A stretch of 45,241 nucleotides of DNA, taken from the NCBI GenBank assembly GCA_015655545.1, contig JAATET010000057.1, positions 1 to 45,241 on the forward strand, given 5' to 3'. Below, one piece after another: positions 7,673-16,396 of this stretch (position 1 is its first letter; each line of letters starts with the position of its first letter). Origin of the DNA: Chthoniobacterales bacterium (GTDB lineage: Bacteria > Verrucomicrobiota > Verrucomicrobiia > Chthoniobacterales > JAATET01). The position numbers were made by a program, and so were the translations under genes. The notes under the pieces were generated by a model. The model was not told the DNA's origin. It made no database searches and saw nothing but the letters and a program-made list of their open reading frames with translations.

Positions 7673-8678
7673 CGGCGGCCGTCTTGCCGCCGGAATCCGA
7701 CAGCTCGCGCTGCGCTCCGAAGGCCTGGCGGATGATTTCCTCGATGGGAATTTCCTGGACGGAAAAATCCGTGACCGTGCCGCAGGCCAGCAACTCGCGG
7801 CAGACGTCGGCGACCTGCTGGCGCGGCACCTCGAGGCGGATGCGCGCTCCCTCCTGCTCGACGATTCGGCCGAGGCGCGCGAAATCCGCATCGCATCGCG
7901 ACGCGAATTCCACGTCGAGGATCTTGGTCGTGGCGAAGCGATCCAGCACGGACTCCAGCGGGCCGTCGAAAAAAAGCTTTCCGTGATCGATGAGGATGAC
8001 GCGTTCGCAGAGCTCGGCGATGTCCTGCATGTAATGGCTCGTGAGCAGGATCGTGGTGTCGTTGCTCTCGTTGTAGGCTTTCAGGAACTCCCGCACTTTT
8101 TTCTGGCTGATCACGTCGAGGCCGATCGTGGGCTCGTCGAGGAAGAGCACCTTGGGATGATGCAGCAGCGCGGCGATGAGCTCGAATTTCATTCGCTCTC
8201 CGAGGCTGAGCTCGCGGACCATCACGCCGAGCTTGTCGGCGCAGTCGAGCATGGCGGTGAGATCGTCGACGGTGTGCGAAAAGTCCGCGCGATCGATGCC
8301 GTAGATGGCGCGGTTCAACTCCAGCGACTCGCGCGCGGGAAGGTCCCACCACAGCGCGTTTTTCTGGCCCATGAGCAGGCTGAACTGGCGCTTCATCGCA
8401 TTTTTTCTCTGCCAGGGAACGAAACCGAGGAGGCTCGCGCCGCCGCCGCTCGGCTGGACGAGGCCGGATAGCATTTTCAACGTCGTGGTTTTGCCCGCGC
8501 CGTTTGGTCCGAGAAAGCCGACGAATTCGCCCGGCTCGATGGAAAAGCTCACGCCGTCCACGGCGGCGGTCTCGTCGTAGCGGCGGTGGAAAAGCCCTTT
8601 CAGCGCGCCTGCGATGCCATTTTCCTTGCGGTAGGTGCGGTAGACTTTTCGCAGATCGCGAGCTTCGACGGCGGGCAT
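7656..8678 (-). CDS. ABC transporter ATP-binding protein (ABC-2 type export family)
   Basis: A nucleotide-binding subunit of an exporter. Walker A is GPNGAGKT (residues 57-64), the Q-loop is in LLMGQKNALWWDLP, the signature LSLGERMKFE, Walker B VLFLDEP, and the H-loop LLTSHYM. The MGQKNALWWDLP block and the C-terminal extension of about 90 residues match the uncharacterised ABC-2 group (COG4586-like) as I remember it. No permease gene lies next to it, so the partner subunits must be encoded elsewhere. ATG at 8678 was chosen; a TTG at 8708 that overlaps the trmL stop as TTGA would add ten residues and is possible. Substrate unknown. Confidence 0.9.
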   Translation of the reverse strand: MPAVEARDLRKVYRTYRKENGIAGALKGLFHRRYDETAAVDGVSFSIEPGEFVGFLGPNGAGKTTTLKMLSGLVQPSGGGASLLGFVPWQRKNAMKRQFSLLMGQKNALWWDLPARESLELNRAIYGIDRADFSHTVDDLTAMLDCADKLGVMVRELSLGERMKFELIAALLHHPKVLFLDEPTIGLDVISQKKVREFLKAYNESNDTTILLTSHYMQDIAELCERVILIDHGKLFFDGPLESVLDRFATTKILDVEFASRCDADFARLGRIVEQEGARIRLEVPRQQVADVCRELLACGTVTDFSVQEIPIEEIIRQAFGAQRELSDSGGKTAAATAPR

Positions 8679-8704
8679 TTGTGAAACGGATAGTCGAGTC
8701 GCCG

Positions 8705-9163
8705 TCAACTAGCCATGGCGATCTGCCGCTTCGCTTCGTAGAGCGCGATGCCGGCGGAGGTGGCGAGGTTCAGGCTGCGCGCGCCGGGCTGCATCGGAAT
8801 GGTGAGGCAGGAGGCCTCATGAGCGGCCAGCAGGGACTCGGGCAGGCCCTTTGTTTCCCGTCCGAAGACGAAATGGTCGCCTTCGCGAAAAGCGGCATCC
8901 CAGTAGAGCCGTCGGGTTTTTGTCGTAAAAAAGAAAAATCGCGCGGCATTGCCGGCGTCGGCGCGCAGGGCTGCGAAATCGCGCCAGATCCGCACGTCGA
9001 CTTCGCGCCAGTAATCCATGCCCGCACGGCGCAGGGCGCGATCTTCGAGGGAGAATCCGAGGGGCTCGACGAGGTGCAGGCGCGCGCCCGCGGCCATGCA
9101 AAGACGCGCGATATTCCCGGTGTTGGGCGGAATCTCCGGCTCGATGAGCACGACGTGAAGCAT
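8705..9163 (-). CDS. trmL: tRNA (cytidine/uridine-2'-O-)-methyltransferase, SPOUT family
   Basis: Methylates the 2'-OH of nucleotide 34 (wobble base) in certain leucine tRNAs, using SAM. The 152-aa product has the TrmL-type N-terminus IEPEIPPNTGNIARLC, a central FGRETKGLPE and the knot motif GARSLNLATSAGIALYEA. ATG at 9163 gives the family N-terminus MLHVVLIEPE; an in-frame ATG at 9172 adds three residues. It is divergent from the small exported protein gene, with an 88-base gap that must hold both promoters. No clear promoter could be picked by eye. Confidence 0.92.
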   Translation of the reverse strand: MLHVVLIEPEIPPNTGNIARLCMAAGARLHLVEPLGFSLEDRALRRAGMDYWREVDVRIWRDFAALRADAGNAARFFFFTTKTRRLYWDAAFREGDHFVFGRETKGLPESLLAAHEASCLTIPMQPGARSLNLATSAGIALYEAKRQIAMAS

Positions 9164-9251
9164 GGCGCGCATGGTATCGGGGAAAGCGAAATGCGGCAAA
9201 CCGTTCGACGTGCATCCGCGTTGCGGTATGATTTATGCAGTTCCAAAACCG

Positions 9252-9653
9252 ATGGATATTTTTCGGCGGAAAATTACGGCGGCACTTCTTCTCGCCCTGG
9301 GCGCGGCCGGTGCCATGCGCGCCGCGGACTGCGATTGCGCCAGGAAGATCCAGCACCTGCAGAATCAGCTTATCCATCTTCCGCCCGAAATGGCCCCGCC
9401 GGCGCGAGTAAGCCAGCTCGTGCTCAAGCTGGCTAAATTGCAGCCGAAATATGCGAATCGCTACTTCCGCTGGGGTATCAGCAAACTGCCTTTCAACAAT
9501 TACAATGCGAACGAGAATCAACTGGCGCGGAAGGTGATCCGCATTGTGGAAAACTCGAGCTTGCCGCGGAAGGGAGTGGCGAAAATCACCACGCAGATCG
9601 AGCAGGCTGTCGAACGGAGTGCGTCGCCGGCGCCGGCGCCATACCAGGCTTGA
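9252..9653 (+). CDS. Small exported protein, 'NSxLP...PYQA' family member 1
   Basis: A 133-aa protein with an N-terminal signal peptide (MDIFRRKITAALLLALGAAGAMRAA), a Cys pair just after it (DCDC), and a helical, basic body. It ends in a Pro/Ala-rich tail closing with PYQA. It is a clear paralogue of the protein encoded at 17830-18270. Shared features in order are LVxKLxKLxP, YxxxGxxKL, ANxxxL, NSxLP and a final PYQA. I know of no described function. ATG at 9252 gives the signal peptide; the open frame starts earlier but overlaps trmL. It lies 42 bases before tRNA-Arg. Confidence 0.75.
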   Translation: MDIFRRKITAALLLALGAAGAMRAADCDCARKIQHLQNQLIHLPPEMAPPARVSQLVLKLAKLQPKYANRYFRWGISKLPFNNYNANENQLARKVIRIVENSSLPRKGVAKITTQIEQAVERSASPAPAPYQA

Positions 9654-9695
9654 TCCGCTTTGGCTGCTCACACATTCTAGGCAGCTTCCATTTTC

Positions 9696-9767
9696 GCCCC
9701 TGTAGTTCAACGGATAGAACGGAGGTTTCCTAAACCTTAAATCCGGGTTCGATTCCCGGCGGGGGCA
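9696..9767 (+). tRNA. tRNA-Arg (anticodon CCT)
   Basis: A cloverleaf with acceptor stem GCCCCTG (9696-9702) paired to CGGGGGC (9760-9766) with one T-G wobble, and a D stem GTTC/GAAC. The anticodon stem GAGGT/ACCTT surrounds loop TTCCTAA, with anticodon CCT at 9729-9731 reading AGG. The T arm is CCGGGTTCGATTCCCGG. The discriminator is A9767 and no CCA is encoded, unlike the tRNA-Met at 1192. The 190 bases between this gene and the end of the next gene at 9958 show nothing recognisable. Confidence 0.95.
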
Positions 9768-9957
9768 CTCTTCCGCAAAGGATGGAAAGGCAAGCAACGT
9801 GCTTAAAATGGTCCCCGCTTGGCCATTTTTTAGGTGGCGCCATTGGATTCAGGAAAGGCCCGGGCTTGCGAAACTCGCGAGAATTGGCCCGCGACTTCAC
9901 CCGCTGGATTGCGAAGTCGAAAACACTTCGCTGTTTCATCCTCGACGAGCAGACATC

Positions 9958-11664
9958 TCACTTTGCCGGGCTTTGGGGTTCTTTCTCAAAGACCTCCACA
10001 TATGGGGTCGAGTAGATTGCCTTCAATCGGATCGGGGGTGCATCCGATACCACCGTGGATTTAAAGTCTCTTATCGAGCCGTCCCGGTTCATTCGCGTCA
10101 TGTCCTTCTCGAAATACGAGACGGGTGTCGTGGCATTGGACGGCGGCATTTCCTCGATGTTGTCTTTGAAATAGGTCGCGCTGGGAACAACGAGCATTGA
10201 GCATTCGGGGGAAAGCAAACTTTTGTGTGCGAGTAGGAAATCGTTCGCGGTCTCATTCGAAATGAAGTCTCCATCGGTCGGCTTAACATGAGGAATTCCA
10301 AAAGGATTCAAGCTGCCGCGACCCCAGTAGCGGGGAGTTTTTCGGATGGGTGAAGCGTAAACGATATATCGGCCGTCACGAAATCGCATGTAGTCGAATA
10401 CGGCGCCCTTTTGAGGGCGGCTTCGCAACCAATTGATGAAATCCAATTCTCCCTTGTCGAACTGGGTTCGGGATTGCCACGCGGAAATGAGGCTCGCAAA
10501 GCAAGCGACCGCCAACGCTGCCATGCATAGTTTTGCGGACGCAGATTTCATTCGTGTCTCTCCCAAAGGGAGCCCTGAAAAGAGGAATGAACCGCTGAGG
10601 CAAATGTAAGGCATCAGCGCGATCCAATAGCGCGGGAGAGCCTCTAAATTCCCGCTTCTCAGACCCGCGGCCATAAACGAGAGGAGAAAAATCAAGCATC
10701 TGACGGGAAAGAACTCCGGCGAAACGGCGAAGCGCCGCAGAGCCATAAATGCCGGTCGCTGACCTGCGGTGGCTGCCATGGCGCGCTTTCTGCAGGCCCG
10801 GAAAACGAGGCACAGCAAACCAAAGCCAAGCAAGATGGCCAGCGGCCACCCAAAGCTTTGGAAAAGATATCCGGACATGGCCTCGGAGTTCTGGACCGCG
10901 TTTGTATTGAAAAGGGTCTTGTTCTTGTCAAGGAAGGTGACCGGGCCTTTATAGATCGCGGTCGAGTATCCGAGCCTCAAGAGAAAGAAAAACGAGGAGA
11001 TAAACCCGAAGGCGAAAAGGTGAAATATCCGCACCCGCCCGATGAGGAACAACCATTGCAGAAAGGAAATGATGATGATTTCCGTCCGCATGGTAGAGGC
11101 GAGAAGATTCGCCAGCGCAGCGAGGTAAATGAGGAAAGTATTCTGCGTGTCGCGCCTGATGATCGCAGCCAGAGCACAGGACGAAAAAAAGAAGACATAG
11201 ATTTCCGTCAGGCCACTTGCGGCCTCGCTAGTTCCGACCTGAAACCCGAGCATCAGAAGCATCGCGACCACTGCCGAGCGCACGCCGTAAATCCGCCATG
11301 CCACCACTGCGAAAAGCAGAACCCCTGCAACGAAGGCGGTCAGCGAAAGGGTCTGATACCAGTGGATAGCGGTGAAGCTATCGGAGCCCGGCGAAAGTAG
11401 CCGCGTAAGCGTTCCCGTGATCAACCGATGACCCTGGGGCCACGGACTCGTCAACCCGCTTACCGACCAGAGGCTTGAAAAATTAAAGTGGCCAGTCAGC
11501 GCGGTAAGAGCGCGGACCGGGCGGTCACCGAGACCCAAAACCCACTGATTTTTCCAAACCGCGAATAGCCCGGCCAGGTAGAACACCAGAGTGGTGCCAA
11601 GCACCAATGCACCAGTAATCTCTTCGGCGCCGGTGGGCCAACCTCTGAATTTGAGACTTCTCAA
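9958..11664 (-). CDS. Polytopic membrane protein, GT-C glycosyltransferase-like (uncertain)
   Basis: A 568-aa protein with about ten hydrophobic segments in the first 420 residues, followed by a soluble domain of about 150 residues. The layout (long membrane region, then an outer tail with a GRYIVYASP / PRYWGRGSLNP stretch) resembles lipid-linked-sugar GT-C transferases. The conserved acidic first-loop motif of that family is not obvious, so the function is not assigned. The start is a TTG at 11664, because an in-frame stop lies two codons upstream and no ATG or GTG fits better. It is flanked by a tRNA gene and by the PEP-CTERM gene in the same orientation; the 158-base gap upstream holds nothing clear. 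Confidence 0.6.
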   Translation of the reverse strand: MRSLKFRGWPTGAEEITGALVLGTTLVFYLAGLFAVWKNQWVLGLGDRPVRALTALTGHFNFSSLWSVSGLTSPWPQGHRLITGTLTRLLSPGSDSFTAIHWYQTLSLTAFVAGVLLFAVVAWRIYGVRSAVVAMLLMLGFQVGTSEAASGLTEIYVFFFSSCALAAIIRRDTQNTFLIYLAALANLLASTMRTEIIIISFLQWLFLIGRVRIFHLFAFGFISSFFFLLRLGYSTAIYKGPVTFLDKNKTLFNTNAVQNSEAMSGYLFQSFGWPLAILLGFGLLCLVFRACRKRAMAATAGQRPAFMALRRFAVSPEFFPVRCLIFLLSFMAAGLRSGNLEALPRYWIALMPYICLSGSFLFSGLPLGETRMKSASAKLCMAALAVACFASLISAWQSRTQFDKGELDFINWLRSRPQKGAVFDYMRFRDGRYIVYASPIRKTPRYWGRGSLNPFGIPHVKPTDGDFISNETANDFLLAHKSLLSPECSMLVVPSATYFKDNIEEMPPSNATTPVSYFEKDMTRMNRDGSIRDFKSTVVSDAPPIRLKAIYSTPYVEVFEKEPQSPAK

Positions 11665-11822
11665 ATGTTACTTCCAGGCAGAGTCCATCGTGTCGATCCC
11701 CCTCGCTCGAGAGTTGCTGCCAAACTGGTCCAAGCGGAGATTGGACCGGAAGTTGCCTCGTTTTCACTCATGTCGCGTAATACTTGGGTCGTATACGCCC
11801 GCCCGGCGCAATGCCACTATTT

Positions 11823-13415
11823 TCACCGAGGTTTAGCCGAGCGCGCACCCAGGGGAGCAGGTATGCGCCTGCGGCGCCACCAGAGGATGCCGCCCGCTCC
11901 GAGGGCGGTCGCCAACAGGGCGAGCGTCCCAGGTTCCGGCACGGCCACGAAGGTGAAGTAATAGGTCTGGCTCGGCTGCTCGATCGGGCCGCCGTCGGGG
12001 CCGTTCGTGCCCAGGTCGTAGAGCATGAAGCCGACCGTGTAGGTGCCGGACATGTCGGCGGTGAAAGCGCGCTCGTGGATGTGACCGAAGGGATCTTCCG
12101 TGGGCGCGACGGGATTCGTGAGCGGCTCGCTGATCTCGAATTTATAGCCGCCGGTCGGTTCGTTCGTGAAAAAGGAGACCGTAGGCGTCGTGTGCGTGTA
12201 GGACCAGGCAATGCCGCTGTCGGGATCGATGTTCCAAAATCCGAGGCTGCCTCCGTCCGGACCGGTCACACTGGTAATTTCCATCCAGATGTCGGAGCCG
12301 GTCGCAGCATGCTGCGGGCCGTCGAGCTCCGTTTGGCCGTCCGAGAGCGCGATGAAGGTAAAGGGGTCGTTTGGATATAGGGTGCGGGGCAGTTCGTCTT
12401 CGATCACGTAGTAACCGGCGTAGCGCTGGCCGGCAGGCTGGAGGAGCATGTGAAAAACCATGCCGTCGGGCGGCGCGGTGACAAGCTGCAGCTTGTCACC
12501 GGCATCGGCGATGTTGTCGCCGTTCATGTCGAGATAACCGGCGGCGTAATGCTCGTGGGCCTGGGCTAGTCCCGTGTTCAAGGCGACGATTGCGGAAAGG
12601 ACGATCTTTTTCACGCCCGCTTTGCGCCGGCGGAAGAGGAGGAGGCTGGCAACCCCGGCTCCGGCCAGCAGGGCGATCGTCCCCGGCTCCGGAACGGCCG
12701 AGTAGCTCACGACGAACGGCGCGCTGTCCGCCTGGATGCCGCTGGCGTCGTGCAGAATGTATCTGACCGTGTATTCGCCGGGCATGTCCACGGTGAAACT
12801 GCGCCCGTGGATGTGCCCGTAGGGATCGGTTGGCGGATTGTTCACCCCAGTGGGACTCGGCGTCACGCCGTCGCCTACCGTGAGCGCGAGGTCGGTGAGA
12901 TTCCAGATGCCGGTGCCGAGCGTGAGGCCGGTGTTGACCTGGTAGCTTGTGACGGGGCTCGTGGTGCTGACCTCATTGTCCCAGAAGCTGAAGGTCCCGC
13001 CGTCCGGGCCGGTGACGTTTTGGATTTCCAGCTGGATCAACGAACCCGGCTGCGCCGCAAACGGACTCGCCGCGAAGTAGGCATAGCTTGGCGACGTGGA
13101 GGAAAAGGCCCGGCCGTCGCTGAGCGCTGTGAACGAGATGTTGCTGGTCAGGTAGAGGCCGTTCTGCGCGCCCCCGCCGGTGACGAGCGGCATGATCTGC
13201 ACGCCGAGGCTGGAGCCGGTGATGGCGCTGCCATAGGCGGGACTTGAGGTCAGCGTGTCGATGAACGCCAGAGCGTCGCCGGCTTGCAGGCCGGAGGTGC
13301 CGTTGGTGTCGATGATGCCGCCGTAGACGTGGCCGGCGTGGGCGTTGATTGGCGAGAGAGCCCATGCGGCTGCGGCGAGTGCCGCAAGGCGCTGGGAAGT
13401 GAGCGTGATTTTCAT
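11823..13415 (-). CDS. Tandem PEP-CTERM protein: two complete modules in one ORF
   Basis: A 530-aa ORF made of two homologous units. Unit 1 has a signal peptide (residues 1-27), a domain beginning HVYGGIIDTNG, and a PEP-CTERM tail VPEPGTIALLAGAG (from 241) ending in FRRRK. Unit 2 starts at Val268 (a GTG codon) with a second signal-peptide-like segment VKKIVLSAIVALNTGLAQA, a domain beginning HEHYAAGYLDMNG, and a second tail VPEPGTLALLATALG ending WWRRRR. The units share DxNGxxxxxGD (possible Ca-binding loop), VTGPDGG and DPxGHIHxRxFT with GxYTV. PEP-CTERM tails are processed by exosortase; one is encoded at 35435. The internal sorting tail followed by an internal signal peptide is odd. One base fewer at the AAA (12621-12623) would split the ORF into two genes with a GTGA overlap. 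The His-containing domain may bind metal (inference). Confidence 0.85.
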   Translation of the reverse strand: MKITLTSQRLAALAAAAWALSPINAHAGHVYGGIIDTNGTSGLQAGDALAFIDTLTSSPAYGSAITGSSLGVQIMPLVTGGGAQNGLYLTSNISFTALSDGRAFSSTSPSYAYFAASPFAAQPGSLIQLEIQNVTGPDGGTFSFWDNEVSTTSPVTSYQVNTGLTLGTGIWNLTDLALTVGDGVTPSPTGVNNPPTDPYGHIHGRSFTVDMPGEYTVRYILHDASGIQADSAPFVVSYSAVPEPGTIALLAGAGVASLLLFRRRKAGVKKIVLSAIVALNTGLAQAHEHYAAGYLDMNGDNIADAGDKLQLVTAPPDGMVFHMLLQPAGQRYAGYYVIEDELPRTLYPNDPFTFIALSDGQTELDGPQHAATGSDIWMEITSVTGPDGGSLGFWNIDPDSGIAWSYTHTTPTVSFFTNEPTGGYKFEISEPLTNPVAPTEDPFGHIHERAFTADMSGTYTVGFMLYDLGTNGPDGGPIEQPSQTYYFTFVAVPEPGTLALLATALGAGGILWWRRRRIPAPLGARSAKPR

Positions 13416-13432
13416 GGTGTGATTGGAATTGT

Positions 13433-14101
13433 TTATTGGTTTTGCGGGTCGATGGTGTTGCCTGTCGGGTCGACGAAGACGTTCCGCGGCGTGCTCAGGA
13501 TTTCCTTCACGGCTTTCCAGCTCAGGTTTTCGACGTGTCCATCGGCGAAAAGGTAATTGGCCCCCCCGGAGTGGCGTTCGACGGCGACTTGATCCGCAAA
13601 CAGATCGGACGGGATGTCCAGCCCGACGTAGTTGGCGAAGTGGAAGTGGTCGGCGTTGAGATAACCCTTGGACGCCTCGGCGAACATGATGGTGCGCGCC
13701 GGTGAACTCAGGCGGCTGAGCCGCGAGAAGTTCAACAGCGCGGCGCCCGCCGGGTTCGGCGTGAGGAAGTCATTGATGCAGTAGGTGAACTGGCGGTCTT
13801 TGACTTCGTCGCACGGACAACGGAAGGACAGCGTGGTCGTGGTGTATTCCTGCAGGCTGAGCGTCCAGGATTGGAGGCCCTGCTTGCGCTGGTGCACGGT
13901 CACCGGCAACGTCATGTCGTGATCGGCGGCGTAAGCCATGGAGGCAAGGCCGATCGTCCGAAGATTGGTCAGGCATTTCGTGGCTTTTCCGCGGTCGATC
14001 ATATTTCGCCAACCGACGGAGGAGATGGTCGCCAGCGTGGCGATCACCACGATCACCACGAGGACTTCCACCAAGGTGAAGCCATTATTTATTCTCTTCA
14101 T
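13433..14101 (-). CDS. Type II secretion pseudopilin-like protein with H-x9-DG signature
   Basis: A 222-aa protein with a short basic leader and the prepilin cleavage/methylation motif MKRINNG|FTLVEVLVVIVV. A helical hydrophobic segment and a globular domain with Cys pairs (FRCPCDE) follow. The C-terminal signature HSGGANYLFADGH fits H-x9-DG, common in Planctomycetota and Verrucomicrobiota pseudopilins. It would be processed by a prepilin peptidase and inserted in a type IV pilus or type II secretion-like fibre; no such machinery is encoded nearby. The start was set at the ATG just before the motif. It lies 17 bases upstream of the tandem PEP-CTERM gene in the same direction, so the two are probably co-transcribed. 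Confidence 0.88.
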   Translation of the reverse strand: MKRINNGFTLVEVLVVIVVIATLATISSVGWRNMIDRGKATKCLTNLRTIGLASMAYAADHDMTLPVTVHQRKQGLQSWTLSLQEYTTTTLSFRCPCDEVKDRQFTYCINDFLTPNPAGAALLNFSRLSRLSSPARTIMFAEASKGYLNADHFHFANYVGLDIPSDLFADQVAVERHSGGANYLFADGHVENLSWKAVKEILSTPRNVFVDPTGNTIDPQNQ

Positions 14102-14232
14102 GTAGTCCTCGATCACAGCCACGCGGGAGCGCGGCCGGGATTTCTGGCAGGCGCTGCGATCATGCGCAGTCCCGCCCCGAGTCATGTCCGCTCACGATTG
14201 GAATCGATCGTGGCAGACTTTGCGCTGGAGTC

Positions 14233-14637
14233 TTACGCGCTTATCGGGACCGGCGTCGGAGGACGGTCGGAACGCGAGAGAAAAAGAGAATCCGAGATCG
14301 GCGGATAGGCGTAACGGCGAACGGCAGGCAATTGAACGCAATAGCGGGGGGCGACAACGCCGGCGATTTTGGTTTCCGCATTGGCGATCGTTGGCTTCTG
14401 CTGTTCCTGCTGCTTCGCCTCGGCGATCTTTTTACACATCGCGCAGGGGTATTTTCCGCTGAAAGTCTTTTCGATACCGGTCGAAAGCGAACCCGCGTCG
14501 CGCGAGTAATCGACGACCATTTTCGACCAAGCTACGGCTTGCAGAGTGGCCCAATGCCCGCCCAAAAGCATGAAGATGGCCAAGCAGACCAGCGGGAAGC
14601 CGGAAATCTTCAAAAGCTTTGACGGACGCAAAGACAT
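14233..14637 (-). CDS. Small membrane or exported protein with CxxC motif (unknown function)
   Basis: A 134-aa protein with one hydrophobic segment near residues 11-36 (signal anchor or signal peptide), then a region carrying KYPCAMCKKIAEAKQQ, a CxxC pair that could bind a metal or act in thiol exchange. The tail is Pro-rich and without clear structure. I do not recognise the family. It precedes the pseudopilin gene by 131 bases in the same orientation and is divergent from cysC. The C-x2-C motif and the position next to the His-rich PEP-CTERM gene could mean a metal-related role, but this is only a guess. Confidence 0.6.
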   Translation of the reverse strand: MSLRPSKLLKISGFPLVCLAIFMLLGGHWATLQAVAWSKMVVDYSRDAGSLSTGIEKTFSGKYPCAMCKKIAEAKQQEQQKPTIANAETKIAGVVAPRYCVQLPAVRRYAYPPISDSLFLSRSDRPPTPVPISA

Positions 14638-14818
14638 TGCTTCGAAAAGTGGGAAACCGCGATGCGGAAGTCCAGAGGAATCGGGTCTCTCATTGGGATT
14701 GCATGGTCTGTAAGGAGCAAAGGCTTGAGCGAAAGGCGGTCGGATTTTGTGTCATCGTGTTCCTGTGCGGCAGGTTTTCTTTGCGTGAATCCGCTTGTGG
14801 CGTTTTGATGGGCCGTTC

Positions 14819-15430
14819 GTGAGCGCGCCGGAAAATATTCATACCCAGTTTCATCGATTCCTTGATCCTGCCGACAAGGAGCGCCTGCTCGGGCAGAGGG
14901 GCGTCGTTGCGTGGCTCGTCGGGCTGTCCGGCTCGGGAAAGTCCACCGTGGCGGCGGCGGCGGAACGCATGCTGCATGCGGAAGGCCGGTTCACGACCAT
15001 TCTCGATGGCGACAACCTGCGCGCGGGTCTGAACAGCGATTTGAAATTCTCCGACGACGACCGCCGGGAAAATATCCGCCGCGTGGCGGAAGTGGCCAAA
15101 GTCTTCGCGAGTCAGGGCGTCATCACCTTCGTTTCTCTCATCACGCCGCGGGAGGAGTTTCGCACGATGGCGAGGGAAATCGTGGGCGGGAATTATTCCG
15201 AAATTTATGTCAAGGCGCCATTCGAGCTATGCGCGGAGCGCGATCCTAAGGGCCTCTACAAAAAGGCCGCTGCGGGCGGCATCGCCAATTTCACGGGACG
15301 CGACAGCGGCTTCGAGGAACCGGCGCAGGCGAATCTTGTGCTGGACACGGCGGCGGCCTCCGTGGAGGAATGCGCGGCTCGATTGGTCGCTTATTTGCGC
15401 GGGCGGTTTGCGCCTGCGGGAGCGTCATAA
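14819..15430 (+). CDS. cysC: Adenylyl-sulfate (APS) kinase
   Basis: Phosphorylates APS to PAPS, the donor for sulfation or sulfate reduction. The P-loop GLSGSGKS lies at residues 35-42. The family segments LDGDNLRAGLNSDLKFS, DDRRENIRRVAEVAK and FVSLITPREEFR follow. The GTG at 14819 was chosen because it gives about 203 aa, the normal length with the usual short N-terminal extension; a TTG at 14795 is the alternative. It heads a cysC-cysD-cysN run on the plus strand. The 181 bases upstream must contain the promoter, but no convincing -35/-10 pair or riboswitch was found. Confidence 0.93.
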   Translation: MSAPENIHTQFHRFLDPADKERLLGQRGVVAWLVGLSGSGKSTVAAAAERMLHAEGRFTTILDGDNLRAGLNSDLKFSDDDRRENIRRVAEVAKVFASQGVITFVSLITPREEFRTMAREIVGGNYSEIYVKAPFELCAERDPKGLYKKAAAGGIANFTGRDSGFEEPAQANLVLDTAAASVEECAARLVAYLRGRFAPAGAS

Positions 15431-15489
15431 AGGCCGCCGGCCTTTGACAACCGGCCATTCGCCTCTCAGACTTACCGCATTTTCCCATC

Positions 15490-16395
15490 ATGCCCGATTA
15501 CAACCTGAGCCACCTCGACCAACTTGAAGCCGAGGCGATCTATGTGCTGCGCGAGACCGCGGCGCAGTTTCGCAAACCGGCGCTGCTTTTCTCAGGCGGG
15601 AAGGATTCCATCCTGATGGCGCACCTTGCCCGAAAGGCTTTCTGGCCCGCCAAGGTGCCGTTCCCGCTCGTTCACATCGACACGGGTCACAATTTTCCCG
15701 AGACGATCACATACCGCGACGAATACGTCGCCAACCTGGGAGCGGAACTTGTTGTCGGGCTGGTGCAGGATTCCATCGATTCCGGCCGCGTGGTCGAGGA
15801 AAAGGGAATCAACGCCTCGCGCAACAAGCTGCAGACCGTCACGTTGCTCGACACGATCGAGGCCAACCAATACGACGCCTGCCTCGGCGGCGGCCGCCGC
15901 GACGAGGAAAAAGCGCGCGCGAAGGAGCGGTTTTTCTCGCACCGGGACGAGTTTGGCCAATGGGATCCCAAGAACCAGCGCCCGGAGCTCTGGAATCTCT
16001 TCAACGGCCGCAAGCACGAGGGCGAGCATTTCCGCGTTTTCCCGCTCTCGAATTTCACCGAGATGGACGTGTGGCTTTACATCCAGCGGGAGGGCATTCC
16101 GCTGCCGAGCCTGTATTTCTCGCACGAGCGCGAGGTTTTCCTGCGCGGCGGCAGCCTGCTGGCCGTGACGGATTTCGTGACCGTGCAGCCGGGCGAGGCC
16201 GTCGAGAAAAAAGTCGTGCGCTTTCGCACGATCGGCGACGCGACCTGCACCGGCGCGGTGGAGTCCGCCGCGGGCACGCTCGACGCGATCATCGACGAGG
16301 TCGCCGCGGCGCGGCAGACCGAGCGAGGCACGCGCAGCGACGACAAACGCTCCGAGACGGCGATGGAAGACCGCAAGCGCGAGGGATACTTCTAG
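15490..16395 (+). CDS. cysD: Sulfate adenylyltransferase subunit 2
   Basis: The catalytic subunit of ATP sulfurylase, forming APS from ATP and sulfate. The PP-loop FSGGKDS (residues 34-40) binds ATP, followed by HIDTGHNFPETI and the CysD-typical GGRRDEEKARAKERFFS and FRVFPLSNFTEMDVW. The 301-aa length is standard. It follows cysC by 59 bases and precedes cysN, its GTPase partner, by 98 bases that contain a palindromic repeat. The presence of CysC with CysD/CysN shows capacity to make PAPS. Confidence 0.96.
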   Translation: MPDYNLSHLDQLEAEAIYVLRETAAQFRKPALLFSGGKDSILMAHLARKAFWPAKVPFPLVHIDTGHNFPETITYRDEYVANLGAELVVGLVQDSIDSGRVVEEKGINASRNKLQTVTLLDTIEANQYDACLGGGRRDEEKARAKERFFSHRDEFGQWDPKNQRPELWNLFNGRKHEGEHFRVFPLSNFTEMDVWLYIQREGIPLPSLYFSHEREVFLRGGSLLAVTDFVTVQPGEAVEKKVVRFRTIGDATCTGAVESAAGTLDAIIDEVAAARQTERGTRSDDKRSETAMEDRKREGYF

Positions 16396-16396
16396 C

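Noticed and set aside
7404-8471. Plus-strand ORF (355 codons) opposite the ABC ATPase
   Set aside because: The ATPase motifs on the minus strand are complete; the plus frame is compositionally a shadow.
9782-10200. Cluster of plus-strand ORFs after tRNA-Arg, considered as an integrated element next to a tRNA
   Set aside because: No integrase, no repeat of the tRNA 3' end was found nearby, and the ORFs mostly overlap the membrane protein gene in antisense.
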